Shown: positions 30,620-39,233, numbered from the stretch's first letter. The stretch is DNA of 45,094 bases from Lachnospiraceae bacterium UBA7202 (GCA_002490705.1 DKUO01000057.1:1-45094), one strand, 5' to 3'. Program-made: numbers and translations. The notes: generated by a model not told the origin, from the sequence alone.

Positions 30620-31914
30620 TGAAAAAAGTATATACCTGTTTTTGCACGGATGTAATCCATGAGGGGCATTTAAATATTTTAAACAAGGCGAAGGAGTACG
30701 GGGAAGTTTATGTGGGCGTGCTGACGGATGCCGCCATGGTGGGATTTAACCGTTTCCCGACCATACCTTTGGAACAGCGGATGGAGATCGTGAGGCAGAC
30801 CGGGCTTGTCAAAGATGTGATATTACAACAGGAAATCATGTACGATAAGGTGATCGAAGAGTTGCGGCCGGACTATGTGGTTCACGGGGATAACTGGTCG
30901 GAGGGGCCGGAATCCGTGATTCGGGAGAACGTGATCAAAAATCTGGAAAAATTTGGCGGAGAGCTGATCGAGATTCCCTACACCTATAATGAGAATGTAA
31001 AGCGGATAGACGATCAGATGAAAGAAAAACTGGCCATGCCTGAATTCAGGAGAAAGAGACTGCGCCAGTTAATTGAGATGCGTCCGATTGTCAAGACGCT
31101 GGAGGTGCATTCCGGGCTGACGGGCTTAATTGCGGAGAAGACGGTGGTGGAAAGCGACGGAAGACTGGATCAGTTTGACGCAATGTGGATTTCCTCGCTC
31201 TGTGACTCCACAGCCAAGGGAAAGCCGGATATTGAGCTGGTGGATATGTCCTCCAGAATTCGAACGATTGACGATGTGATGGATGTGACCACGAAGCCGA
31301 TCATTTTGGATGGGGATACGGGCGGACTGGTGGAGCATTTTGTATACAATGTGAGAACGCTGGAACGGATGGGCGTATCGGCGGTTATCATTGAGGATAA
31401 GACAGGATTAAAGAAAAACTCTCTGTTCGGCACGGAAGTGGAGCAGACGCAGGACAGCATAGAGAATTTCTGTGAAAAAATTCGTATGGGAAAGAAAGCG
31501 CTTCGCACCGATGAGTTTATGATCATCGCCAGAATCGAGAGCCTGATTTTGGAGAGGGGGATGGAGGATGCGATGAACCGTGCCCGCGCTTATGTGGAGG
31601 CCGGGGCGGACGGCATTATGATCCATTCCCGCAAAAAGTCGCCTGATGAGATTGTGGAGTTCTGTCATAAGTTCCGGGCGGAAGATAAGAAGACGCCGAT
31701 TGTGGTGGTGCCCACTTCCTTCAACAGCATCACGGAGGAGGAGCTTGCGGCGGCGGGCGTCAATATTGTGATCTATGCGAACCAATTGACCAGAAGCGCG
31801 TTTCCTGCCATGCAGAGCACCGCAGAGGAAATCTTAAAGAATCACAGGGCGCTTGAGGTGGATTCCCGGCTGATGCCTTTTAAGGATATAATCCGCCTGA
31901 TTGACGAGATTTAG
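30619..31914 (+). CDS. pepM: Phosphoenolpyruvate mutase with N-terminal cytidylyltransferase domain
   Basis: The 431-residue bifunctional protein starts with a TagD-like nucleotidyltransferase domain (residues 1 to about 130; H-E-G-H at 14-17 matching HxGH, and VHGDNWSEG near 88-96). The PEP mutase domain follows (about 150-431), with the signature EDKTGLKKNS at 259-268 that creates the C-P bond by rearranging phosphoenolpyruvate to phosphonopyruvate. This is the committing step of phosphonate synthesis. The N-terminal domain could make CMP-AEP, or CDP-glycerol or a related CDP-alcohol. The ATG at 30619 follows AGGAGG and overlaps the phnW stop codon. Confidence 0.93.
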   Translation: MKKVYTCFCTDVIHEGHLNILNKAKEYGEVYVGVLTDAAMVGFNRFPTIPLEQRMEIVRQTGLVKDVILQQEIMYDKVIEELRPDYVVHGDNWSEGPESVIRENVIKNLEKFGGELIEIPYTYNENVKRIDDQMKEKLAMPEFRRKRLRQLIEMRPIVKTLEVHSGLTGLIAEKTVVESDGRLDQFDAMWISSLCDSTAKGKPDIELVDMSSRIRTIDDVMDVTTKPIILDGDTGGLVEHFVYNVRTLERMGVSAVIIEDKTGLKKNSLFGTEVEQTQDSIENFCEKIRMGKKALRTDEFMIIARIESLILERGMEDAMNRARAYVEAGADGIMIHSRKKSPDEIVEFCHKFRAEDKKTPIVVVPTSFNSITEEELAAAGVNIVIYANQLTRSAFPAMQSTAEEILKNHRALEVDSRLMPFKDIIRLIDEI

Positions 31915-31932
31915 GAAAGCGGCGTGGAGGTT

Positions 31933-32628
31933 ATGGTGAAGGAAATCGCAATTTTGATGGCGGCGGGACTGGGAAGCCGGATGCGGCCCCTGACGGAGCA
32001 TACGCCGAAACCGCTCATTCAGGTACACGGAAAGCCTATGATTGAGACGGTGATAGAGGGATTGTTGTCCAGACCGGTGGAAGAAATTTATATTGTGACG
32101 GGCTATCTGGGGGAGCAGTTTACGCCGCTGTGTGAGAAATATCCGCAGGTGCATATTCTGCACAACGATGCCTATCTTGAAAAAAATAATATTTCCTCCG
32201 TCTATGCGGCGAGAGAAGTGCTGGGTACGGGAGACTGCTTTATCTGCGAGTCCGACCTCTATGTGGCGGACAGCTCTATTTTCCGAAAAGAGCTGAACCA
32301 TTCCTGTTATTATGGCAGGATGGAAAAGGGATATTCACAGGATTGGGTTTTTGAACTGCGGGATGGCCTGATTTCGCGTGTAGGCAAGGGCGGCCGGGAT
32401 AATTACAATATGGTCGGCGTATCCTATTTTAAGAAGGAGGACGCCCGGATCCTGCGGGAAGAGATTGAGAAGGCTTACGAAAAGGAAGAAAACGGAAATC
32501 TTTTTTGGGATGAAGTGGTGGACAGAAATCTGGACCGGTTGAAACTGACGATAGAAGAGGTGCAGCCGGGGCAGCTGGTAGAGATTGATACGGTGGAAGA
32601 ATGGGAGAGGATCAATGAAAGCGTCTAG
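31933..32628 (+). CDS. LicC/PntC-like nucleotidyltransferase, probable AEP cytidylyltransferase
   Basis: The 231-residue enzyme has the nucleotide-binding signature AAGLGSRMRPLTEHTPKPL, and ESDLY as the metal-binding acidic motif, closest in my reading to choline-phosphate and phosphonate cytidylyltransferases. In the pathway it would activate 2-aminoethylphosphonate with CTP. The start is uncertain: ATG 31933 is only 2 bases from GGAGG, GTG 31936 is better spaced (5 bases), and GTG 31924 could use AGGAAA; all give nearly the same protein. The last 14 bp overlap the decarboxylase gene. Confidence 0.85.
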   Translation: MVKEIAILMAAGLGSRMRPLTEHTPKPLIQVHGKPMIETVIEGLLSRPVEEIYIVTGYLGEQFTPLCEKYPQVHILHNDAYLEKNNISSVYAAREVLGTGDCFICESDLYVADSSIFRKELNHSCYYGRMEKGYSQDWVFELRDGLISRVGKGGRDNYNMVGVSYFKKEDARILREEIEKAYEKEENGNLFWDEVVDRNLDRLKLTIEEVQPGQLVEIDTVEEWERINESV

Positions 32629-33745
32629 GTTGTTATCACAGTTGGAGCACATGGGGATAGATACCATCGCGGGGGTGCCTGATTCCACGCTGAAACAGTT
32701 TTGTGACGGTGTACAGACCTATCAGGGAAAGATGAGTCATTATGTGACAGCCAATGAAGGCGCCGCTGTGGGTGCTGCCATAGGCAGCTATCTTGCCACC
32801 GGCAGGCCGGCCTGCGTCTATATGCAGAATTCGGGAATCGGCAATGCGGTGAATCCGCTGGCGTCTCTGGCAAACGGGGATGTGTACGGCATCCCCATGC
32901 TGTTTATCGTGGGATGGAGAGGCGAGCCGGGCGTGAAGGATGAACCCCAGCATGTCTTTCAGGGGAAAATCACCTGTCAGCTGTTTGAAACCCTTGCCGT
33001 CGCATACAGCGTGATTGATTCGGATACAACGGATGAGCAGATGGATGATGTTTTGCGGAAGGCCGAAGAGACATTGTCGCAGGGGGAACAGTTCGCCATT
33101 ATTGTAAAGAAGGGAACCTTTGAGAAGGAAGAACCTTTCTCGTGGGCGAACGGCAACCCGATGGTGCGGGAGGAAGTGTTGGGACAAATCCTGCAAAGTC
33201 TCCCCCGCGATACGGTGATCGTGTCTACCACAGGGAAGATCTCAAGAGAGCTGTATGAGCAGAGCGACGCGATTTACGGCGGTCATGAAAATATTTTTAT
33301 GACGGTGGGCGGCATGGGCCATGCCTCCATGATCGCGCTCGGCATTGCGGAGAAGAGGCCGGATAAAAAGATTGTCTGCATCGATGGAGACGGGGCGGCT
33401 TTGATGCATATGGGAGCCTTGCCCTTTATCGCATCGCGGGCGCCGAAGAACTTTTATCACATTGTGATCAACAATATGGCCCACGAATCCGTGGGGGCTA
33501 TGCCTACCGGGTGTCAGCAGGCATCCTTTGCGGGAATCGCGGCGGCAGCAGGATACAGGAGGGCAAATACGTTAGAGTCACCGGAAGCGGTTGGACAGAT
33601 CGGCAGTCTTGTCAAGACAGAGGAAGGCCCTGTTCTTTTGGAGATTCCGGTATCACTTGGCGCCAGAAGCGATTTGGGAAGGCCCAAGGAGAGTGCGAGG
33701 GAAAATAAGGAGCACTTTATGGCGTTCTTAGAGAACCGTTCGTGA
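32615..33745 (+). CDS. aepY: Phosphonopyruvate decarboxylase
   Basis: The 376-residue thiamine-diphosphate enzyme converts phosphonopyruvate to phosphonoacetaldehyde, pulling the unfavourable mutase equilibrium forward. Visible are the catalytic Glu in TANEGAAVG (E48) and the ThDP/Mg motif from CIDGDGAALMHMG to IVINN. Length matches family members. The ATG at 32615 is preceded by GGGAGAGG and lies inside the 3' end of the nucleotidyltransferase gene; a longer in-frame start at 32585 adds residues not typical of the family. Together with the two genes before it, it completes PEP to 2-AEP. Confidence 0.93.
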   Translation: MKASRLLSQLEHMGIDTIAGVPDSTLKQFCDGVQTYQGKMSHYVTANEGAAVGAAIGSYLATGRPACVYMQNSGIGNAVNPLASLANGDVYGIPMLFIVGWRGEPGVKDEPQHVFQGKITCQLFETLAVAYSVIDSDTTDEQMDDVLRKAEETLSQGEQFAIIVKKGTFEKEEPFSWANGNPMVREEVLGQILQSLPRDTVIVSTTGKISRELYEQSDAIYGGHENIFMTVGGMGHASMIALGIAEKRPDKKIVCIDGDGAALMHMGALPFIASRAPKNFYHIVINNMAHESVGAMPTGCQQASFAGIAAAAGYRRANTLESPEAVGQIGSLVKTEEGPVLLEIPVSLGARSDLGRPKESARENKEHFMAFLENRS

Positions 33746-33782
33746 GAACTATTTTCCATAGAAAGGGAGTTCAACAGGAAAA

Positions 33783-34226
33783 ATGAGTAGAAGAAGGAAG
33801 AAGAAAAAGGGACTTGGTCTGGTTGTTTTTCTGGGACTTTTGATCGGGGTCTGTGTTGTCTTGCTGATCGGCGTTGCCAGTGGATCTTTGACAAAAACAG
33901 TGAAGCATACGGTGACAAAAAAGGTTTCCGAAACCGTGATGGAGCAGGCGGTGAAGCAGGCATTGGAGAGTACCGGCGACCCGGAGGCCGCCGAGAAGGC
34001 GAAGGAAATCGTGGACACGATGGACGAGGAGGATAAGCAGAAGGCCGAGGAGATCATTGAACGCTATGCGGACAGCGATACCCTATCCGACGTGATGGAG
34101 ATTGTGGGGGATGGCGTGGACAGCGAATCCCTGTCGGAGGTGGAGGCTTATCTACAGGAAAATGTGTCGTCGCAGGATCAGGCTGAGCTGGAGGAACTGT
34201 ATCGGAAATACAGTGAAGGGTATTAA
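33783..34226 (+). CDS. Small single-span membrane protein with acidic helical tail
   Basis: The 147-residue protein is not recognised. It has a very basic N-terminus (S-R-R-R-K-K-K-K-K), one membrane helix (about residues 11-33) and an acidic, probably alpha-helical extracellular region with repeated E-A/E-x-x-E patterns. It starts 37 bp after the decarboxylase stop and ends before a strong terminator, so it is probably the last gene of the phosphonate operon. Confidence 0.7.
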   Translation: MSRRRKKKKGLGLVVFLGLLIGVCVVLLIGVASGSLTKTVKHTVTKKVSETVMEQAVKQALESTGDPEAAEKAKEIVDTMDEEDKQKAEEIIERYADSDTLSDVMEIVGDGVDSESLSEVEAYLQENVSSQDQAELEELYRKYSEGY

Positions 34227-34246
34227 AGAGATAGATGATGGTACGG

Positions 34247-34277
34247 AAAGCAGGATACGAAGGTATTCTGCTTTTTT
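34247..34277 (+). terminator. Terminator of the phosphonate operon
   Basis: AAAGCAGGATAC, tetraloop GAAG, then GTATTCTGCTTT (12 bp with one G-U) followed by Ts. Confidence 0.9.
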
Positions 34278-34300
34278 GTATGGAAAAATACAGCAAAGGG

Positions 34301-34357
34301 TTGACATTCGTATACCTCAAGTGTATGATGCAGACAGAGGGTATACGAGTGTATACC
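34301..34357 (+). promoter_or_regulatory. Promoter with GTATAC operators for the BlaI/M56 pair
   Basis: TTGACA (34301-34306), 17 bp, TATGAT (34324-34329). One GTATAC (34310-34315) lies in the spacer; downstream GGTATAC and GTATACC form a perfect 7-bp inverted repeat with spacer GAGT (34340-34357). These are probably BlaI-type operators for autorepression. Confidence 0.75.
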
Positions 34358-34407
34358 AATTTTTGCCAGCCAGTCAAATGGGATAGAAGATAAAAAAGGA
34401 GAGGAAT

Positions 34408-34791
34408 ATGGTCAGTTTATCGGACGGGGAATGGAAGATTATGAACCGGCTCTGGGAGTGCGAAAGTACGATTACGGAGCTTAAGAATGCATTGTGCGCG
34501 GAGACGGGATGGGACAAGCATATCATCATTACCATGCTCTCCCGCATGGAGAAAAAAGGCGCTGTGGCCTACAAGACTGGCGGCAGGGCGAAGGTGTTTT
34601 ATCCGCTGGTGACAAGGGAGGAGGTTTCCATGCAGGAGACCCGCGGATTTTTGCAGAAGGTGTACAGAGGAAGTCTTGGGATGATGGTCAATGCCATGGT
34701 GGAGGATCAGGCTTTATCTGAGGAGGAGATTCGGGAGCTTGCGGATATTTTGGAGCAGGCGAAGAGGAAGAAGGAGGAAAAGCCGGAATGA
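34408..34791 (+). CDS. BlaI/MecI/CopY-family repressor
   Basis: The 127-residue winged-helix repressor has N-terminal L-S-D-G-E-W-K-I-M-N-R-L-W and recognition segment I-I-I-T-M-L-S-R-M-E-K-K-G, then a helical dimerisation tail. In the family the repressor is inactivated when the partner M56 membrane protease senses a signal. GGAGAGG precedes the ATG. Its stop overlaps the M56 start codon (ATGA). Confidence 0.92.
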   Translation: MVSLSDGEWKIMNRLWECESTITELKNALCAETGWDKHIIITMLSRMEKKGAVAYKTGGRAKVFYPLVTREEVSMQETRGFLQKVYRGSLGMMVNAMVEDQALSEEEIRELADILEQAKRKKEEKPE

Positions 34792-37013
34792 AGGAGATCA
34801 TAATAACGTCGTCGGTTTTGATTTTAGGGATTCTGTTGATCCGCCGGATCTTTCGCGGAAAGGTGAGCAGCAGACTGCTGTATGCGCTCTGGCTTTTAGC
34901 GGCGCTTCGGTTGGCGCTTCCGGTTTCCGTGCAGATGGATCTTGGCCCTCTGTCTCGGCTTCAGCCGACGGAGCTTGTGCGGCAGGCGGAGCAAAGAAGT
35001 GGTTTGGCGGAGGGGCGGTTGGAGGAGCCGATTCAAGTATCCTTAAGCGGATCCAATCCATTGTTCCGCTTTTTTGTGAGCCGTGCCGCAGGAGAGGCGA
35101 TCGGCGGCGCAGACGGGCCCACTTCTGTGTTTATAGCGGGGAAACTCGGCTTTGCACGGATGGATGTTCTGCGGTTTGTCTGGAAGGCTGGCATGGCGAT
35201 TGTGGCTGTGTGGATGACTGCGGTGAATTTCCTTTTCTTCCTCAAATTGCGCAGAGCACGCAAGGAGTATGCTCTTCCTGAAGAACTGACTGAATTAGTC
35301 AAAAAGCATAAAAATCTGAGAATTTACACAGCAGATCATCTGGCGTCTCCCTGTCTCTACGGCTTTCCGGGATGGGAGGCGGTGTATCTTACCCCGGATG
35401 TGGCGGAGGATGCGGATAAGCTGCGGCACGTGATGGTCCATGAGCTTGTCCACAGAAAGCATGGCGACAGTTTCTGGGCAGTGCTTCGCAGCGTGTTGGT
35501 GGCGGTATATTGGTTTCATCCCTTGGTGTGGGTGGCCGCAGTCTGTTCCAAGCGGGATTGTGAACTGGCCTGCGACGAAAGTGCGTTGGCCCTGCTGGGG
35601 GAAGAGGAGCGGATTTCCTATGGCGAGACTCTGCTTTCCATTATCACAAGACGAGGACGGTTTTCGGATCTGGCCTGTACGGCCACAACCATGACGGGCA
35701 GTGCGAAGAGCGTGAAGGAGCGGATTCAGTTCATTGTGAAGAAGCCGGGTGTTTTTTATGCGGCCATAGCGGCGCTCGTTGTTTTGACAGCGGTGATATG
35801 TCTGTTTGTCTTTACCAGAGGGTTCTGGTCTGACGGCGTGATGGTGGACAAAGAGGAGGGCCTTACGGTCACGGGTGCGGATATGCAGATTCATCTGCCC
35901 GCAAGTATCGGCGGTATCAGCGGCTGTATTTTGGAGGGGGAAAACGAGGATATCGTAGTGTATCACCAGAGCGCCGGGCGTGAGGTGGGACGGTTTTCCA
36001 GACTTTCCCTGAAAGACGCCTTAGCCCTTGTGGATGCGGGGCGCGAGGTGACGCCTCTGGGGGATGAGGGGGACAATTACCTTTTGCGCGCCTATCTGGG
36101 AGAACCGTTGTCAAGGACAGAACATATTTATACACCGGCGGAAAAGGAAACAGGGGCTTTGTGGCATGAGGATGTAACGCAGCATTCCTATACGCCGGCG
36201 GAAGAGGAAGCTGAGGCGGAGATTCCCGAAGCGTCAGACGGTGTGCCCGGCACAGACAGTAACGACGATACCACCTATATCTTAGAGGGCGACGGCAATC
36301 CGATGCTCAGTGAGGATTGGGAGGTCACCCCGTTGGAAGAATCGGTGGATTATCTGCCAAATGAAGAAATCACAGTCACGACCTATCAGCCCCGGAATGT
36401 CAACGTAGACGAATTGGAGGGCGGATGCTACATCTATGTGAAGGCGGATTTTGACAGGGTGCCGGAAAAATATCTGGAAGAGATGAACTTTATTGACAGC
36501 GAGTTGAAGGCGGCGGGTGAAGGGGCGGTTATCTTAAGCCTGAACAGCAAAAGGCGGGAGGCGCTCTTTGATGCGCTGACAGAAAATCGGACGCCCTATA
36601 TTGGTGATAATACTCGCGTGGGCGCCCTTCTGGAAGCGCTTCCCCTGCCCCTTTCTTTGAACCGGGTGGAGGGATTTACGTTACAGACAATGAACCGGCC
36701 CTATTCCTTGCGTTTTTCCTATGAAATGAGCACGGATATTCTCACGAAGGAGGATGAGGATACGCTGTATTTTAATGCGGCGATGCTGTTTTATGCGGTG
36801 GGAAATTTGGAGGAGATCACCATGGATGTCCAAAATCCGGGCGGGGTGGACAAGTCTCATTTTTGTGTGTATGAACGGGAGGAAATGGAAGGGGAACTTC
36901 CGACATTACGGGATGCGGATTATGAGGATAATCAGGCGTTTCGCGAAAGCCTGGAAGAGCTGTACCCCGCCATAGAAGCATATCTTTCCGGGGGAAATTC
37001 TTTAGAAAAATAA
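34788..37013 (+). CDS. M56-family (BlaR1-like) membrane metalloprotease sensor
   Basis: The 741-residue protein has membrane helices near residues 3-20, 28-46 and 130-153, a gluzincin motif HELVH (218-222) with a downstream glutamate (E-L-A-C-D-E-S), a helix near 313-336 and an extracellular C-terminal sensor of about 400 residues. The sensor shows no penicillin-binding S-x-x-K transpeptidase domain, so the signal is probably not a beta-lactam. Residues 106-120 read GGADGPTSVFIAGKL, a short motif I otherwise associate with sodium-pump decarboxylase subunits. It forms a two-gene signalling unit with the preceding repressor; target genes are not obvious. Confidence 0.88.
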   Translation: MKEIIITSSVLILGILLIRRIFRGKVSSRLLYALWLLAALRLALPVSVQMDLGPLSRLQPTELVRQAEQRSGLAEGRLEEPIQVSLSGSNPLFRFFVSRAAGEAIGGADGPTSVFIAGKLGFARMDVLRFVWKAGMAIVAVWMTAVNFLFFLKLRRARKEYALPEELTELVKKHKNLRIYTADHLASPCLYGFPGWEAVYLTPDVAEDADKLRHVMVHELVHRKHGDSFWAVLRSVLVAVYWFHPLVWVAAVCSKRDCELACDESALALLGEEERISYGETLLSIITRRGRFSDLACTATTMTGSAKSVKERIQFIVKKPGVFYAAIAALVVLTAVICLFVFTRGFWSDGVMVDKEEGLTVTGADMQIHLPASIGGISGCILEGENEDIVVYHQSAGREVGRFSRLSLKDALALVDAGREVTPLGDEGDNYLLRAYLGEPLSRTEHIYTPAEKETGALWHEDVTQHSYTPAEEEAEAEIPEASDGVPGTDSNDDTTYILEGDGNPMLSEDWEVTPLEESVDYLPNEEITVTTYQPRNVNVDELEGGCYIYVKADFDRVPEKYLEEMNFIDSELKAAGEGAVILSLNSKRREALFDALTENRTPYIGDNTRVGALLEALPLPLSLNRVEGFTLQTMNRPYSLRFSYEMSTDILTKEDEDTLYFNAAMLFYAVGNLEEITMDVQNPGGVDKSHFCVYEREEMEGELPTLRDADYEDNQAFRESLEELYPAIEAYLSGGNSLEK

Positions 37014-37118
37014 TAGGTAAAAATAAAAAAATTTTAAGAATTGGGAAACTTTTTCTTAATTTCCCCGCTCTAATATATAACATGTAGAAAAGTGTCAATT
37101 TTAGAGAGAGTTTAAAGA

Positions 37119-37147
37119 TTGACAGGCTACAATGGATATAGATATAA
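37119..37147 (+). promoter_or_regulatory. Candidate promoter of the amidase gene
   Basis: TTGACA (37119-37124), 17 bp, ATATAA (37142-37147; TATAAA with an 18-bp spacer is equivalent). The leader is very short before the ATG at 37163. Confidence 0.55.
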
Positions 37148-37162
37148 AAGAGGGGGAAGGGA

Positions 37163-38146
37163 ATGGGACAGGCACAAAGGAGCGACAGAAAAAATCCGCG
37201 CAGAAGCAGTTCGAGAGACAATATCAGCCTGATATACGGAGACGATTCGCGAGGCAGGGCAGGGAACAAACCGCGAAGCAGAACAGGGAAATCTGCACAG
37301 GGCAGGGGAGGACAGAGCGTAGGGAGACGCCGTACAGACAGCAATCAGTTACAGGGATTGGAGCTGTGGGAGCTTTCCGGGGAATCTGAAAATCCCCGTC
37401 TGATGCGGCTTGCAGACCGGGAACCGACCCGCAAGGTCAAGCGCAGGAAGGCCAAACGCAGGAAGGTGTTTTTTTACAGATGTTTTACTCTTTTCGTCAT
37501 AGCGGTGTGTCTGGTATTGATTTTTCAGACCACCGGTGCGATTTACCGCATGATGCAGGACAAAAAGACGGGCAGGAGCGCAGATAAAAACAAAGGCATT
37601 GTGGAGGTGATGTCCGAAAAACTGGGGGAAAATAAAATCGAACCGCCTGCGATTACGGAAGATTTTTTGGAGATCAATGAATATTCCAGGCCGGGTACGA
37701 AGCTTACAAAAGTGAAAAGCATTTTTGTCCATTACACGGCGAATCCGGGAACGTCAGCGCAGGGGAACCGCAGTTATTTTGCCAATCTGGCAGAGACCCA
37801 TGAAAGAGCCGCCAGCGCCCATTTTATCATTGGTTATGACGGAGAAGTGATACAGTGTATTCCGCGGGAAGAACAAGCCTACGCGGTGATCTCAAGAAAT
37901 GAGGACTCCCTCTCCATCGAATGCTGTTATCTGGATGAAAACGGAGAGTTCACCCGGGAAACTTATGACACGCTGATACATATGCTGGCCTGGCTGACAC
38001 AGGAGTATCATTTGACCACAGACGATATTCTGCGGCATTACGACTGTGGCGGAAAGCTGTGTCCGCTATACTATGTGGAACACGAGGATGCTTGGGAGCA
38101 ATTGCTTGCGGATGTGGACAGCTATATAGAGGAGAACGGTTCGTGA
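37163..38146 (+). CDS. Membrane-anchored N-acetylmuramoyl-L-alanine amidase (Amidase_2/PGRP)
   Basis: The 327-residue protein has a long, very basic, disordered cytoplasmic N-terminus (about 100 residues, rich in Arg, Lys and Ser), one membrane helix (about 103-124) and an extracellular Amidase_2 domain (about 170-320) that would cleave the amide between muramic acid and the stem peptide. Zinc ligands are visible in F-V-H-Y-T, and in RHYDCGGKLCP near the end, with an S-A-H-F-I-I core strand. The large basic cytoplasmic tail is unusual for a wall amidase and could bind nucleic acid or anionic lipid. Confidence 0.88.
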   Translation: MGQAQRSDRKNPRRSSSRDNISLIYGDDSRGRAGNKPRSRTGKSAQGRGGQSVGRRRTDSNQLQGLELWELSGESENPRLMRLADREPTRKVKRRKAKRRKVFFYRCFTLFVIAVCLVLIFQTTGAIYRMMQDKKTGRSADKNKGIVEVMSEKLGENKIEPPAITEDFLEINEYSRPGTKLTKVKSIFVHYTANPGTSAQGNRSYFANLAETHERAASAHFIIGYDGEVIQCIPREEQAYAVISRNEDSLSIECCYLDENGEFTRETYDTLIHMLAWLTQEYHLTTDDILRHYDCGGKLCPLYYVEHEDAWEQLLADVDSYIEENGS

Positions 38147-38163
38147 TGCAGGGCAGGGAGAGT

Positions 38164-38191
38164 TTGACAGGCTGTTTTGGGGCGTGATAAG
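38164..38191 (+). promoter_or_regulatory. Candidate promoter of the AraC-type regulator
   Basis: TTGACA (38164-38169), 16 bp, GATAAG (38186-38191), about 42 bp before the start codon. Confidence 0.45.
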
Positions 38192-38233
38192 ATTAAAACG
38201 TAAAGCTGTAGATTTCACAGAGGGAAACCGATT

Positions 38234-39130
38234 ATGGAAAAAGCATATAAATTGGAATTTGCGGGGGAACAGACGGGAAGCCTGTATGTGTCCTGTTGCG
38301 GTCTGTCCCGAACAGAGCCGATGCACAGTTTCGGGCCGGCATTAAAGCCCCATTATCTGATCCATTATATTCTGAGCGGCAAGGGCAGGTTTGTGATCGG
38401 GAAGGAGGAGTATCCGCTGGAAGCGGGATACGGCTTTTTGATTACACCCGATGAGCTTGCCTTCTATCAGGCGGATGAAAAAGAGCCATGGACCTATGTA
38501 TGGGTGGGATTCAGCGGGACGCAGGCGGCGGAGTATGTGGAGAATATCGGTCTGTCCGTGAGTCAGCCGATCTTTAAATCCGACGCCTCGGAGGAGCTTT
38601 ACCGGATTGTGAAGGATATGATGGAGCATAATACCTACGGCCTTTCCCATGATCTGCGCCGGAACGGCCAGCTGGGCATTTTTTTATCCGTCATAGCGGA
38701 AGGCAGCAGGGTGGAGAAGAGAGGAGAAAACGATAAGGCTAACATTTATGTGCGAAAGGCCATATCGTTTATCCAGAATAATTACTGTAATCCGATCAAA
38801 GTGACAGATGTGGCGGATTATGTGTGTGTCAACAGGAGCTATCTCTATACGCTGTTTGAGAAATCTATGGGAATGTCGCCCCAGCAGTTTCTGACGACCT
38901 TCCGCATCACTAAGGCAACGGAACTTTTGCAGGTCACATCCCTGCCGATTGAAAGCATTGCCCTGTCCTGCGGTTATCACGATCCTCTGGTGTTTACAAA
39001 AGCATTTCGGCAGATCAAGCAGATGTCGCCTACAAGCTTCCGAAAAGAGATGCGCAAGGGCGAGACGAGACGGAACAGGGAATATCTGAGACAGGTAGAG
39101 GAATTTATCGGACAGATTAACAGTGTTTAA
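38234..39130 (+). CDS. AraC-family transcriptional regulator
   Basis: This 298-residue regulator has an N-terminal cupin-like ligand-binding domain (H-Y-L-I-H-Y-I-L-S-G-K-G near 35-46, typical of carbohydrate-responsive AraC/MsmR types) and a C-terminal double helix-turn-helix (about 180-285) with I-A-L-S-C-G-Y-H-D-P-L-V-F-T-K-A-F-R. Its position just before galK-galT suggests galactose or a galactoside as ligand (inference). Confidence 0.9.
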   Translation: MEKAYKLEFAGEQTGSLYVSCCGLSRTEPMHSFGPALKPHYLIHYILSGKGRFVIGKEEYPLEAGYGFLITPDELAFYQADEKEPWTYVWVGFSGTQAAEYVENIGLSVSQPIFKSDASEELYRIVKDMMEHNTYGLSHDLRRNGQLGIFLSVIAEGSRVEKRGENDKANIYVRKAISFIQNNYCNPIKVTDVADYVCVNRSYLYTLFEKSMGMSPQQFLTTFRITKATELLQVTSLPIESIALSCGYHDPLVFTKAFRQIKQMSPTSFRKEMRKGETRRNREYLRQVEEFIGQINSV

Positions 39131-39164
39131 AGGAAAATATAACATTTTGACAGGTTTCAGCAAC

Positions 39165-39194
39165 AAAGGACTATTTCTATACAGTCCTTTTTTT
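39165..39194 (+). terminator. Terminator between the AraC gene and galK
   Basis: AAAGGACT (39165-39172) pairs with AGTCCTTT (39183-39190), continuing into a T run. A TTGACA at 39147-39152 with a weak -10 overlapping the stem could serve galK, so terminator and promoter may share sequence. Confidence 0.75.
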
Positions 39195-39233
39195 ATGTAA
39201 GATAGAAGTAGGAAAAAGAGAAGGAGGGCGGGT

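Noticed and set aside
34408..37013. Beta-lactam resistance operon
   Set aside because: BlaI/M56 homology alone does not show it: there is no beta-lactamase gene and no penicillin-binding sensor domain.
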